From assembly GCF_028023875.1 (NCBI RefSeq), contig NZ_JAQIPB010000006.1, positions 62,001 through 126,000 on the forward strand: a stretch of DNA of 64,000 nt. Direction: 5' to 3'. Each line of letters begins with the position of its first letter. Position 1 is the first letter of the stretch. A model generated the notes under the pieces. The model had not been told where the DNA came from, searched no databases, and worked only from the letters and a program-made list of their open reading frames with translations. A program made the position numbers and the translations under genes. Positions 28,101 through 36,344 of the stretch are shown in pieces. Origin of the DNA: Xenophilus arseniciresistens (GTDB taxonomy: Bacteria; Pseudomonadota; Gammaproteobacteria; Burkholderiales; Burkholderiaceae_C).

Positions 28101-28967
28101 ATGCGCACACTGGGCAAGCTGGGAACGCGTGCGGCCGTGCTGTCCTTGCTGCTGCTGGCCCTGCTGCTGGGCATCTGGCAGCTGGCCACGCAGTCTTCGG
28201 GCGCGGCGGCCGATCTGGCGGGCATGACGCCCGAGCAGATCGAATACATGAAGCTCATGGGCAAGGACCCGGGCGCGAGCAAGAGCGAGGGCTTTCCCAC
28301 GCCGCTGCAGGTGGGGCGCACCATGGCCGAGCAGCTGGCCAACCCCTTCTATGACAACGGCCCCAACGACAAGGGCATCGCGATCCAGCTGGGCTGGTCA
28401 TTGCTGCGGGTGGCGCTGGGCTTTCTGATCGCCTGCGCCGTGGCCGTGCCGCTGGGGTTCGTGATCGGCATGTCGCCGCTGTTGCACCGCGCGCTGGACC
28501 CGTTCATCCAGGTGCTCAAGCCCATCTCGCCGCTGGCGTGGATGCCGTTGGCGCTCTACACGATCAAGGACTCCTCGGTCTCGGGCGTGTTCGTGATCTT
28601 CATCTGTTCGGTCTGGCCCATGCTCATCAACACGGCCTTCGGCGTGGCCTCCGTGCGGCGCGACTGGCTCAACGTGGCGGCCACGCTGGAAGTGCGGCCC
28701 ATGCGCCGCGCGCTGCGCGTGATCCTGCCGGCGGCCGCGCCCACCATCCTCACGGGCATGCGCATCAGCATGGGCATCGCCTGGCTGGTGATCGTGGCGG
28801 CCGAGATGCTGGTGGGCGGCACGGGCATCGGCTACTTCCTGTGGAACGAGTGGAACAACCTCTCGCTCACGCACGTGATCTTTGCCATCCTGGTGATCGG
28901 CGTGGTGGGCATGCTGCTGGACCTGGCCTTTGCAGCCTTGCAGAAGAAGGTGACCTATGTGGAGTGA
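28101..28967 (+). CDS. NrtB/CynB-like ABC transporter permease
   Basis: A 288-residue inner-membrane permease of the BPD_transp_1 type. An N-terminal membrane span (VLSLLLLALLLGIWQLA) is followed by a periplasmic insert (GMTPEQIEYMKLMGKDPG...) and the core spans. The EAA-type coupling loop reads NVAATLEVRPMRRALRVILPAAAPTILTGMR. It begins 9 bp after the receptor gene and its end overlaps the ATPase start by 11 bp, so the three import genes are tightly coupled. Confidence 0.88.
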   Translation: MRTLGKLGTRAAVLSLLLLALLLGIWQLATQSSGAAADLAGMTPEQIEYMKLMGKDPGASKSEGFPTPLQVGRTMAEQLANPFYDNGPNDKGIAIQLGWSLLRVALGFLIACAVAVPLGFVIGMSPLLHRALDPFIQVLKPISPLAWMPLALYTIKDSSVSGVFVIFICSVWPMLINTAFGVASVRRDWLNVAATLEVRPMRRALRVILPAAAPTILTGMRISMGIAWLVIVAAEMLVGGTGIGYFLWNEWNNLSLTHVIFAILVIGVVGMLLDLAFAALQKKVTYVE

Positions 28968-29811
28968 ACGCAGCATGGATGCACGCGCCCCGTCTGCCGC
29001 CCCGGCCGTGACCGCCGACGATTTCCTGCGCGTCGAGGGCCTGGGCCGCGCCTTCAACGCGCAGCGGCCGGTGTTTGGCGGCGTCAGCTTCGGCGTGGCG
29101 CGCGGCGAGTTCGTCTGCATCATCGGCCACTCGGGTTGTGGCAAGACCACCATCCTCAACGTGCTCGCGGGTCTGGACCAGGCCAGCACCGGCCATGTGT
29201 TCATGGACGGGCGCGAAGTGGCCGGCCCCAGCCTGGAGCGCGGGGTGGTCTTCCAGGGCCATGCGCTCATGCCCTGGCTCAGCGTGCGGCGCAACATCGC
29301 CTTCGCCGTCGAATCGCGCTGGCCGGACTGGAGCCGCGCACAGGTGCAGGCCCAGGTGCAGAAGTACGTGGCCATGGTGGGCCTCTCGGCGGCCATCGAC
29401 AAGAAGCCCTCCGAGCTTTCGGGCGGCATGAAGCAGCGCGTGGGCATTGCGCGCGCCTTCGCCATCGAGCCCAAGATGCTGCTGCTGGACGAGCCTTTCG
29501 GCGCGCTGGACGCCCTCACGCGCGGCACCATCCAGGACGAGCTGCTGGCCATCGTGCAGCGCACGCAGCAGACGGTTTTCATGATCACGCACGACGTGGA
29601 CGAGGCCATCCTGCTGGCCGACCGCATCCTGCTCATGCGCAACGGCGTGGAACTGCCCGATGGCCGCTGGCGGCCGGGCGACATTGCCGAATCGATGCGC
29701 CTGGGCCTGCCGCGCAGCCGCACGCGCGCCACCTTGCACCACACGCCCGGTTACTACGAGGCGCGCAACCACATCGTGGATTTCCTGGTCTCGCGCGCGC
29801 ACGCCGCCTGA
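28957..29811 (+). CDS. NrtD/CynD-like ABC transporter ATP-binding protein
   Basis: A 284-residue ATPase with Walker A GHSGCGKTTILN, Q-loop VVFQGHALMPWL, signature LSGGMKQRVGIARAFA, Walker B KMLLLDEPFGALD and the H-switch MITHDVDEA. The C-terminal tail (NGVELPDGRWRPGDIAESMRLGLPRSR) is typical of the nitrate/cyanate/taurine group. The ATG at 28957 overlaps the permease stop; the ATG at 28975 (MDARAPSAAP) is an alternative start. It completes the importer with the two preceding genes. Confidence 0.9.
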   Translation: MWSERSMDARAPSAAPAVTADDFLRVEGLGRAFNAQRPVFGGVSFGVARGEFVCIIGHSGCGKTTILNVLAGLDQASTGHVFMDGREVAGPSLERGVVFQGHALMPWLSVRRNIAFAVESRWPDWSRAQVQAQVQKYVAMVGLSAAIDKKPSELSGGMKQRVGIARAFAIEPKMLLLDEPFGALDALTRGTIQDELLAIVQRTQQTVFMITHDVDEAILLADRILLMRNGVELPDGRWRPGDIAESMRLGLPRSRTRATLHHTPGYYEARNHIVDFLVSRAHAA

Positions 29812-29870
29812 GCCCGGCTGAGTTTCTTCAACACCCCTCTCTTCAAGCCATCGCACAGGAGTCAAGCACC

Positions 29871-30314
29871 ATGAACCGCATCGAAGTGACCGAAAAGATC
29901 ATCACCGCCAAGGTGTCCAAGGGCATCAGCTGGGCCAGCGTGGCCCGGCAGGTGGGCCTGTCCAAGGAGTGGGTCACGGCCGCATGCCTGGGCCAGATGA
30001 CGCTGAACGAGAAGCAGGCGGCCATCGTGGGCGAGATCTTCGAACTCAACGCCGAGGAGCAGAAATGGCTCCAGGTGGTGCCCTACAAGGGCTCGCTGCC
30101 CACCACCGTGCCCACCGATCCACTGATCTACCGCTGGTACGAGATCGTCAACGTCTACGGCAGCACCATCAAGGAGCTGATCCACGAGGAGTTCGGCGAC
30201 GGCATCATGAGCGCCATCGATTTTTCGATGGACATCCGGCGCGAAGCCGACCCCAAGGGCGACCGCGTGAACGTGGTGCTGTCGGGCAAGTTCCTGCCGT
30301 ACAAGAGCTATTGA
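29871..30314 (+). CDS. cynS: Cyanate hydratase (cyanase)
   Basis: A 147-residue cyanase, which converts cyanate plus bicarbonate to carbamate and CO2, giving ammonia. The N-terminal HTH-like domain (ITAKVSKGISWASVARQVGLSKEWVTAACLGQ) and the C-terminal catalytic part (DPLIYRWYEIVNVYGSTIKELIHEEFGDGIMSAIDF) are complete, with the conserved Arg, Glu and Ser of the decameric active site (RWYEIV; YGSTIKE). AGGAG precedes the ATG. The position directly after the importer makes this a cyanate-assimilation or detoxification operon, probably switched by the upstream two-component system. Confidence 0.96.
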   Translation: MNRIEVTEKIITAKVSKGISWASVARQVGLSKEWVTAACLGQMTLNEKQAAIVGEIFELNAEEQKWLQVVPYKGSLPTTVPTDPLIYRWYEIVNVYGSTIKELIHEEFGDGIMSAIDFSMDIRREADPKGDRVNVVLSGKFLPYKSY

Positions 30315-30366
30315 CGCGGACCCCACGCGCAGGGGCAGCGCGGTCGAGAGGGGCCAGGTCACGCCG

Positions 30367-30603
30367 ATGCCCGTGAGCGTGGGGTGGGGCGCATCGCCCC
30401 AGTGCTCCGTGGCCTTTCCGGGCGCCAGCAGCGGCAAGCCCTTTCCCTATGGCATGCAGCGCGCGGGCGAGCGCGTCGCCATTCAGGGGCGCCATGGCTT
30501 TGCGGTGGATGACGGCAATGCCTACCTCGCGGCCGGCGTGTTCATCGACTGGATCGTGGCGCTGATGGCGCAGCACGCGCCGCCGGGGCCGCCCGTGCGC
30601 TAA
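30367..30603 (+). CDS. Unidentified 78-codon frame, probable 3' gene remnant ended by a MITE-like insertion
   Basis: A short open frame with coding-like GC-rich third positions, ending HGFAVDDGNAYLAAGVFIDWIVAL. The frame stays open upstream to the cynS end without a convincing start or ribosome site. Its stop codon TAA is formed exactly at the left boundary of the repeat element at 30604. The likeliest reading is the remains of a gene interrupted or trimmed by that element. No family was recognised. Confidence 0.3.
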   Translation: MPVSVGWGASPQCSVAFPGASSGKPFPYGMQRAGERVAIQGRHGFAVDDGNAYLAAGVFIDWIVALMAQHAPPGPPVR

Positions 30604-30868
30604 GAACGTGTTCAAGGTCTCCCAGGGGTCGCGCAGCCGCCTTGCCGGGTGGCCTGCAAGGCGCGCTGCGCCGCTCGCAGTGATCTGCGAGCAAGCAGCG
30701 CAACGCCGCAGGACGCCCGGCAAGGCGGCTGCCCTTCGGGTTGGAATGAAATCGGGCGATTTCTTCGGCCGTCCGCTTGCATGGACACCAGTCCATGCGG
30801 CGCGAACGGCCTGCGAACTCATCCCGATTGCATTCCAACGCGGCCCCTGCGAGACCTTGAACACGTTC
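30604..30868. repeat. MITE-like element with terminal inverted repeats and two 100-nt hairpins
   Basis: The ends are an 18-bp perfect inverted repeat, GAACGTGTTCAAGGTCTC (30604-30621) and its complement (30851-30868), extended imperfectly inward (CAGGGG-CGCG). TAA flanks both sides (30601-30603 and 30869-30871), or CTAAG if the ends are taken one base shorter, as a possible target duplication. Inside are two structures of exactly 100 nt: 30633-30732 with a perfect 17-bp outer stem (GCAGCCGCCTTGCCGGG) and nested inner stems, and 30740-30839 with a 16/17-bp stem (GTTGGAATG-AATCGGG) around CATGGAC-ACCA-GTCCATG. It encodes no protein. It is probably a non-autonomous mobile element or a structured repeat family. 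Confidence 0.75.
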
Positions 30869-30871
30869 TAA

Positions 30872-31207
30872 GGCCCAAAGCCGCCCGTGCGTGACATCGC
30901 CGGCCCGGCCCGGCGCTTCATCTGCCCCAAAAGCGGGGGCTCCCTGATCACAGATGCACTTCGGATGTGCGCCGCGGCGCGCGGGACGCCGCTTTGCGCC
31001 TGCGCAGCCACGCGATCCATCTATCAAACAGTGTTTCCGCTGCTGGCACGATTGATGCATAAACGTGCCATTAAATAACCGGCGTTTCTCAAATGAATCA
31101 TCAACGACTGAAAAACTAGGGTTACTACTAATCTCGATGCCGCGGTGCTGCCTTACGCTTGCGCCGTTGTCTCATTAATTGATCCATGTTTCACTGGTAA
31201 GACAATC
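30872..31207 (+). promoter_or_regulatory. AT-richer leader of the catabolic locus, with candidate operator
   Basis: No gene is seen in this 336-bp stretch. It becomes clearly AT-richer from about 31,040 to the Bug ATG, as expected for a promoter region. A 7-bp perfect inverted repeat, TGGCACG-(13 nt)-CGTGCCA, lies at 31044-31070 with half-site centres 20 bp apart (two helical turns). It is a plausible operator for the IclR-type regulator of the locus or another dimeric regulator. No confident -35/-10 pair could be fixed. Confidence 0.4.
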
Positions 31208-32203
31208 ATGACAAACACGATGAAGGTCCGTATGAAGGTCCGTTTTTCCACTGTTTTGTGTGCGGGTGTGGCCGCGTTCGCGGCCGCAGGCGCTGGTGCG
31301 CAGGCCTGGCCGGCCAAGCCCATCACCATCGTGGTGGCCTACCCCGCGGGCGGCGACACCGATGCCATCGCGCGCGTGTTCGCTGAAAAGCTGGCCCCGC
31401 GCCTGGGCCAGCCCGTGGTGGTGGACAACCGGCCCGGCGCCAGCGGCGTGATCGGCAGCAGCTTCGTGGGCAAGGCCGCGCCCGATGGCTACACCCTGCT
31501 GATGGCGCCCAGCACCTTCACCATGGCGCAGCTGGTGCTCAAGACCAGCCCGGCCGCCGGCTATGACGTGCGCAGCTTCACGCCCATCATCCAGGCGGGC
31601 ACGCAGCCGCTGTTCCTGGTCAGTGGCCCCGGCACGCAGGCCAAGACGCTCAACGAAGCCGTCGCTGCTTCCAAGGCCCAGGGTGGCCTGGCCTACGGCA
31701 GCCCGGGCAGCGGCTCGCCCATGCATGTGCTGGGCGAGATGTTCAACAAGGCTTCGGGTGCCCAGTTCCGCCACGTGCCGTACCGCGGCGTGGCGCCGGC
31801 CCTGACCGACGTGGCCGGCGGCCATGTGCCGCTGACCTGGATGACCTATGGCCCGGTCGAGCCCTACTTGGCCGACGGCAAGATGCGCCTGCTGGGCGTG
31901 GCCCAGGCCGAGCGCTCGCCGCTGGCGCCGCAGGTGCCCACGCTGGCCGAGCTGGGCGTCAAGGGCGTGGAAGTCAGCGCCTGGAACGGCCTGTACGGCC
32001 CCAAGGGCGTGCCGCCTGAAATCGTCAAGACGCTCAACACCCACCTCAACGAAATCATCCGCATGCCCGACGTGGCCGCCAAGATGAAGGTGCTGGGCGT
32101 GCTGCCGCTGGGCGGCAGCCCCGAGGTGCTGGCCAAGACCACCATCGCCGACCTGGAGCGCTTCACCCGTGTGGTGAAGGAGCTTGGCGTGCAGGCCGAT
32201 TGA
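31208..32203 (+). CDS. Bug/TctC-family periplasmic solute receptor
   Basis: First gene of the 17-kb catabolic locus, 331 residues from the ATG at 31208. The start region contains a tandem 12-bp duplication (ATGAAGGTCCGT twice, 31220-31243), so the ATGs at 31220 and 31232 are also possible; the Sec signal FSTVLCAGVAAFAAAGAGAQA follows. The mature part shows WPAKPITIVVAYPAGGDTDAIARVF and VDNRPGASGVIGSSFV, the typical Bug ligand loops, and FRHVPYRGVAPALTDVAGG. It is closely similar in sequence to the Bug receptor at 47498 that ends the locus, suggesting related ligands. Confidence 0.9.
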   Translation: MTNTMKVRMKVRFSTVLCAGVAAFAAAGAGAQAWPAKPITIVVAYPAGGDTDAIARVFAEKLAPRLGQPVVVDNRPGASGVIGSSFVGKAAPDGYTLLMAPSTFTMAQLVLKTSPAAGYDVRSFTPIIQAGTQPLFLVSGPGTQAKTLNEAVAASKAQGGLAYGSPGSGSPMHVLGEMFNKASGAQFRHVPYRGVAPALTDVAGGHVPLTWMTYGPVEPYLADGKMRLLGVAQAERSPLAPQVPTLAELGVKGVEVSAWNGLYGPKGVPPEIVKTLNTHLNEIIRMPDVAAKMKVLGVLPLGGSPEVLAKTTIADLERFTRVVKELGVQAD

Positions 32204-32238
32204 TTTCTCTCTCTTTTTTTGAATCGAGCAAGAACCCC

Positions 32239-33054
32239 ATGAACGCAGCCACCGGCGCCGTCGATCCCCAGAGCCTGCAAAAACTGCTCGCCGAAGTGCC
32301 CCGCGACATGCTCAAGGGCCGCCGCGTGCTGGTGACCGGCGCCGCGCGCGGCCTGGGCCTGGCCTTCGCGCACAGCATCGCCACGGCTGGCGGCCGGGTG
32401 GTGATCGCCGACGTGCTGGCCGACCTGGCACAGACCGAAGCGGCCGCGCTGCGTGCGCAGGGTTTCGACGTGCAGGCGCTGGCCGTGGACCTGTGCGAGC
32501 CCACCTCCATCGAAGCCTGCGCCGCGCAGGCCGTGCAGTTGCTGGGCGGCCTGGACGGGCTGGTCAACAACGCGGCCATCACCAATTCCGGCGGCAAGGA
32601 CGCCCATGCGCTGGCCATCGACATGTGGGATCGCGTGATGGACGTGAACGTGCGCGGCACCTGGCTGATGAGCCGCGCCTGCCATGCCGCGCTGGCCGCC
32701 AGCGGCCGCGGCGCGGTGGTGAACCTCGCGTCCGACACCGCGCTGTGGGGCGCGCCCAACCTGCTGGCCTATGCCGCCAGCAAGGGCGCCGTGATCTCGC
32801 TGACCCGCTCGCTGTCGCGCGAATGGGGCGGCCAGGACATCACCGTGAACGCCGTCGCGCCGGGCCTGACGCTGGTCGAGGCCACCGAATACGTGCCCCA
32901 GGCGCGCCATGACAAATACCTCGAAGGCCGTTCGCTGCCGCGCGAGCAGCAGGCGGCCGACGTGTGTGGCGCCGTGCTCTTCGGCCTGTCGGGCCTGTCG
33001 CGCTTCGTCACGGGCCAGCTGCTGGCCGTGAATGGCGGCTTCGTCATGCACTGA
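32239..33054 (+). CDS. SDR-family NAD(P)-dependent oxidoreductase
   Basis: A 271-residue classical short-chain dehydrogenase. The cofactor motif is VTGAARGLGLAFA, followed by NNAAITNSGG, the catalytic Ser region NLASDTALWG and an intact YAASKGAVISLTRSL (YxxxK). The C-terminus ends GFVMH. The start is the ATG at 32239 (MNAATGAVDPQSL), as the frame upstream overlaps the Bug gene end. It would oxidise a hydroxyl group, for example of a cis-diol or alcohol intermediate of the pathway; the substrate is not known. Confidence 0.87.
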   Translation: MNAATGAVDPQSLQKLLAEVPRDMLKGRRVLVTGAARGLGLAFAHSIATAGGRVVIADVLADLAQTEAAALRAQGFDVQALAVDLCEPTSIEACAAQAVQLLGGLDGLVNNAAITNSGGKDAHALAIDMWDRVMDVNVRGTWLMSRACHAALAASGRGAVVNLASDTALWGAPNLLAYAASKGAVISLTRSLSREWGGQDITVNAVAPGLTLVEATEYVPQARHDKYLEGRSLPREQQAADVCGAVLFGLSGLSRFVTGQLLAVNGGFVMH

Positions 33055-33097
33055 CCGACCCCGGATTTCCCTCCCCTCATCCCCAAGGAGTTCCCCC

Positions 33098-33655
33098 ATG
33101 ACCGACCTGTCGCAACAACAGCAGATGAGCGCCGACCAGCCCAGCTGGACCCGCCCCGAGGGCGCGAGCCTGGAGCAGTGGATGAACACGCGCATCGCAC
33201 GCTACAGCACCCGCAAGTACGACTGGGACGCGCTGAAGTTCCAGGCCGACTTCGATCCCAAGTTCCGCCGCGCGCAGATGCGCTACGTGGGCACGGGCGG
33301 CACCGGCGTGACGGCAGACACCAACACCGTGCCTTCGGAGAACTTCACCTTCTCCACGATGGTGATCCCGGCCGGCCATGAAGGCCCGCCGCACATCCAC
33401 ACCGACGTGGAAGAAATCTTCTTCCTGATGCGCGGCAAGCTGAAGGTGGTGATCACCACGCCCGAAGGCGAGCGCTACGAGACCGTGATGACCGACCGCG
33501 ACCTGATCTCGGTGCCGCCCGGCGTGTACCGCGAAGAGATCAACATCGGCGACGAAGACGCGCTGATGTGCGTGATGCTGGGCGCCAAGAAGCCCATCAC
33601 CCCCACGTACCCCGAAGACCATCCGCTTGCCAAGATCAAGCGCGAGAAGAAGTAA
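33098..33655 (+). CDS. Cupin-domain protein
   Basis: A 185-residue single-cupin protein. The metal-binding motif is visible as GHEGPPHIHTDVEEIFFLMRG (His, His, Glu), with the second motif around PPGVYREEINIGDED. Cupins of this type are often dioxygenases, isomerases or ligand-binding accessory proteins. The preceding N-terminal 60 residues (WTRPEGASLEQWMNTRIARYSTRKYDW) are not recognised. AAGGAG lies 9 bases before the ATG at 33098. It sits between an SDR and an alpha/beta hydrolase in the catabolic operon and may act in ring or side-chain processing. Confidence 0.82.
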   Translation: MTDLSQQQQMSADQPSWTRPEGASLEQWMNTRIARYSTRKYDWDALKFQADFDPKFRRAQMRYVGTGGTGVTADTNTVPSENFTFSTMVIPAGHEGPPHIHTDVEEIFFLMRGKLKVVITTPEGERYETVMTDRDLISVPPGVYREEINIGDEDALMCVMLGAKKPITPTYPEDHPLAKIKREKK

Positions 33656-33662
33656 GCCGCGC

Positions 33663-34556
33663 GTGAGCACCACCGTGACGGATTCGACCTTGCCTGAACT
33701 GCCTGCCGCCGAGATCGCGCGGCTGGATGCGCTGTTCCCCGCGCGCCGGGTGGCGGTGGGCGAGGGCGTGTGGGTCTCGGTGCGTGAATGCGGCAACGCT
33801 GCTGCCGACACGCTGCCGCTGGTCTGCCTGCATGGCATCGGCTCGGGCTCGGCCTCGTGGCTGGAAAGCGCGCAGCTGCTGGCGCCGCGCACGCGGCTGA
33901 TCGCCTGGGATGCGCCGGGCTATGGCGAATCGACGCCGCTGCCGCAGGCCCAGCCCACGGGCGCCGACTACGCGCAGCGTGTGCACGCGCTGCTCGACGC
34001 CCTGCAGATCACGCGCTGCGTGCTGGTGGGCCATTCGCTGGGCGCGCTGATGGCTGCGCCGGCTGCGCGCAGCGATGAACGTATCGCCGCGCTGGTGCTG
34101 ATCAGCCCGGCCCAGGGCTATGGCGCCGAAGGCCGCGAAGCCGAGCGCGCGCGCGTGCATGCCGAGCGCATGGGTTCGCTGGCCGAACTGGGCATCGCCG
34201 GCATGGCGGCCAGGCGCTCGGGCCGGCTGGTGTCTGAGCATGCCTCGCCCGTGGCGCGGGCCTGGGTGCGCTGGAACATGGCACGCCTGCATGAGGGCGG
34301 CTATCGCCAGGCCATTGAACTGCTGTGCGGCGGCCGCCTGCTGGCCGACGTGGCCGCGCTGCCGCCCGGCCTGCCGCTGATGGTGGCCTGTGGCGAGCTG
34401 GACGTGGTGACCCCCCCGGCCGCCTGCGTCCAGGTGGCGCAGCAGCGCGGCGTGCCGCTCGTGCCCATCGCCCATGCGGGCCATGCCTCTTATGTGGAAC
34501 AGCCGGCGGCCGTGGCGGCGCTGCTGACCGAAGTACTCAAGCGCGCGAGCGTCTGA
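33663..34556 (+). CDS. Alpha/beta hydrolase (meta-cleavage hydrolase-like)
   Basis: A 297-residue hydrolase with an oxyanion loop LHGIGSGSASW, nucleophile elbow GHSLGALMAA (Ser), acid GELDVVTP (Asp) and catalytic His in HAGHASYVEQP. It belongs to the broad MhpC/BphD/3-oxoadipate-enol-lactonase group. The start is GTG 33663, 7 bp after the cupin stop, because no ATG lies between the cupin end and the conserved core. With the extradiol-type dioxygenase downstream it could hydrolyse a ring-fission product; this is inferred from context. Confidence 0.83.
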   Translation: MSTTVTDSTLPELPAAEIARLDALFPARRVAVGEGVWVSVRECGNAAADTLPLVCLHGIGSGSASWLESAQLLAPRTRLIAWDAPGYGESTPLPQAQPTGADYAQRVHALLDALQITRCVLVGHSLGALMAAPAARSDERIAALVLISPAQGYGAEGREAERARVHAERMGSLAELGIAGMAARRSGRLVSEHASPVARAWVRWNMARLHEGGYRQAIELLCGGRLLADVAALPPGLPLMVACGELDVVTPPAACVQVAQQRGVPLVPIAHAGHASYVEQPAAVAALLTEVLKRASV

Positions 34557-34593
34557 GCCAGGCACGACAACAAGCCATGAAGGGAACACACAC

Positions 34594-35445
34594 ATGCAGG
34601 ACATGAACCCAGCCGCCGAGGCGGTGGAAGCCAGCGAAGAGGGCGCCGACCGCTACAACGTGCCGGCGCTCGAGCGCGGCCTGCGCGTGCTGTGCGAGTT
34701 CAGCCGCGAGAACCGCACCCTCACGGCACCCGAGCTTGCGCGCCGCTTCAAGCTGCCGCGCTCCACGGTGTTCCGGCTGCTCAGCACGCTCGAGACCATG
34801 GGCTTCATCGAGCGCGACGAAGGCGGCCGTGAATACCGCCTGGGCCTGGCCGTGCTGCGCCTGGGCTTCGAATACCTGGCCTCGCTGCCGCTCAACGAAC
34901 TGGGCCTGCCGCTGCTGCAGCGCCTGTCGGACGAGCTGCGCCTGCCCTGCAACCTGGTCGTGCGCGACGGCCGCTCCATCGTCTACGTGGCCAAGGTGGC
35001 GCCGCCTTCGCCCTTTGCCAGCGCGGTGAATGTGGGCACGCGGCTGCCGGCCCACGCCACGGTGCTGGGCCGCATCCTGCTGGAAGACCTGAGCCTGCCG
35101 CAGCTGCGCGCGCTCTACCCCGAAGACCATCTGGAGTCCTTCTCGGCCAGCACGCCCACCACCGTGAACCAGCTCTTCGACATGGTGCAGGCCGACCGCC
35201 AGCGCGGCTACGTGCTGGGCGAGGGCTTCTTCGAGACCAACATCTCCAGCGTGGCCGCGCCCGTGCGCGACCACAGCGGCGGCGTGGTCGCGGCGCTGGG
35301 CGTCACGGTCACCTCGGCCCATGTGGAGGACGGCCAGGTCGAAGCCCTGGTGCTGCGCGTGCGCGCCGCGGCCGATGAGCTGTCGGGCCTGTTGAACCAT
35401 GCGCCCAGCGCCAGCGGGCGCAACGTGGTCCCGCTGCGCCGCTGA
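34594..35445 (+). CDS. IclR-family transcriptional regulator
   Basis: A 283-residue regulator. The N-terminal winged HTH (LRVLCEFSRENRTLTAPELARRFKLPRSTVFRLLSTLETMGFIERDEGG) is followed by the IclR effector domain (RLPAHATVLGRILLE, VLGEGFFETNISSVAAPVRDHSGGVVAALGVT). Members such as PcaR and PobR govern aromatic-acid catabolism. It lies within the operon on the same strand rather than divergent. The inverted repeat at 31044 is a candidate binding site. It is the only obvious regulator of the locus. Confidence 0.9.
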   Translation: MQDMNPAAEAVEASEEGADRYNVPALERGLRVLCEFSRENRTLTAPELARRFKLPRSTVFRLLSTLETMGFIERDEGGREYRLGLAVLRLGFEYLASLPLNELGLPLLQRLSDELRLPCNLVVRDGRSIVYVAKVAPPSPFASAVNVGTRLPAHATVLGRILLEDLSLPQLRALYPEDHLESFSASTPTTVNQLFDMVQADRQRGYVLGEGFFETNISSVAAPVRDHSGGVVAALGVTVTSAHVEDGQVEALVLRVRAAADELSGLLNHAPSASGRNVVPLRR

Positions 35446-35479
35446 GCTGCGCGCCAAACACAGAACGCAGAACCAAAAA

Positions 35480-36307
35480 ATGGAAGCTTTGCAATTCCTC
35501 GCCCCCGACGCACTGGCTGGCCGCACCGCCGTCGTGACGGGCGGCTCCTCGGGCATCGGCCTGGCCACCGTGCAGGTGCTGCTGTCGGCCGGCGCCGCCG
35601 TGGCCCTGTGCGGCCGCAATGCCGAGCGCCTGGATGGCGCCGTGAGCCAGTTGCGCGCGCAGTTCCCGCAGGCGAAGCTGTTCGCGCAAAGCTGCGACGT
35701 GCTGAATGCGGAATCGGTGAAGGCATTCGCCGCCGCCTCGCAGGCCGCGCTGGGCCCGGCCTCCATGCTGGTCAACAACGCGGGCCAGGGTCGCGTCTCC
35801 ACCTTCGCCGACACCACCGACCAGGCCTGGATGGACGAGCTGCAACTCAAGTTCTTCTCCATCATCCATCCCACGCGCGCCTTTTTGCCGCAACTGGTGG
35901 CCGAGCGCCAGCGCCTGGGCGATGCGGCCATTGCCTGCGCCAACTCGCTGCTGGCCCGCCAGCCCGAGCCGCACATGGTCGCCACCTCGGCCGCGCGGGC
36001 CGGCATCCTGAACCTGGTGCGCTCGCTGGCCACCGAGTTCGCGCCGCAGGGCGTGCGCGTCAACGGCATCCTGATCGGCCTGGTCGAGTCGGGCCAGTGG
36101 CGCCGCCGCTTCGATGCGCGCGAAGACAAGTCGCAGGACTGGGCTGCATGGAGCGCCGACCTGGCCGTGAAGAAGCACATCCCGCTGGGCCGCCTGGGCC
36201 TGCCCGTGGAAGCGGCCCGCGCGCTCACCTTCCTCGTCTCGCCCTTCGCCTCCTACACCAGCGGCAGCCACATCGACATCTCGGGCGGCCATTCCAGAGG
36301 CATCTGA
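35480..36307 (+). CDS. SDR-family protein with altered catalytic motif
   Basis: A 275-residue SDR. The cofactor motif VTGGSSGIGLATV and NNAGQGR are normal and a Ser is present at the catalytic position (ANSLLA, residue 156). However, the YxxxK motif is replaced by T169-S-A-A-R173 within MVATSAARAGILN, so the usual Tyr and Lys are both missing. The C-terminus (SPFASYTSGSHIDISGG) is normal. It may use another acid-base residue, bind cofactor only, or catalyse a non-redox reaction. The start is the ATG at 35480. It is followed 37 bp later by the ThDP enzyme. Confidence 0.85.
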   Translation: MEALQFLAPDALAGRTAVVTGGSSGIGLATVQVLLSAGAAVALCGRNAERLDGAVSQLRAQFPQAKLFAQSCDVLNAESVKAFAAASQAALGPASMLVNNAGQGRVSTFADTTDQAWMDELQLKFFSIIHPTRAFLPQLVAERQRLGDAAIACANSLLARQPEPHMVATSAARAGILNLVRSLATEFAPQGVRVNGILIGLVESGQWRRRFDAREDKSQDWAAWSADLAVKKHIPLGRLGLPVEAARALTFLVSPFASYTSGSHIDISGGHSRGI

Positions 36308-36344
36308 CGCCTCTGACCGAACACCAGAACTCCTCAGGAACCCC

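Noticed and set aside
30604-30868. Integron attC site
   Set aside because: The ends do not fit the attC core consensus, no integrase gene is nearby, and the structure has two separate hairpins inside long inverted repeats.
32200-32238. Earlier start (ATTTCTC context) for the first SDR
   Set aside because: It overlaps the Bug stop and adds residues (SLSFFESSKNP) before the conserved N-terminus; the ATG at 32239 fits the family better.
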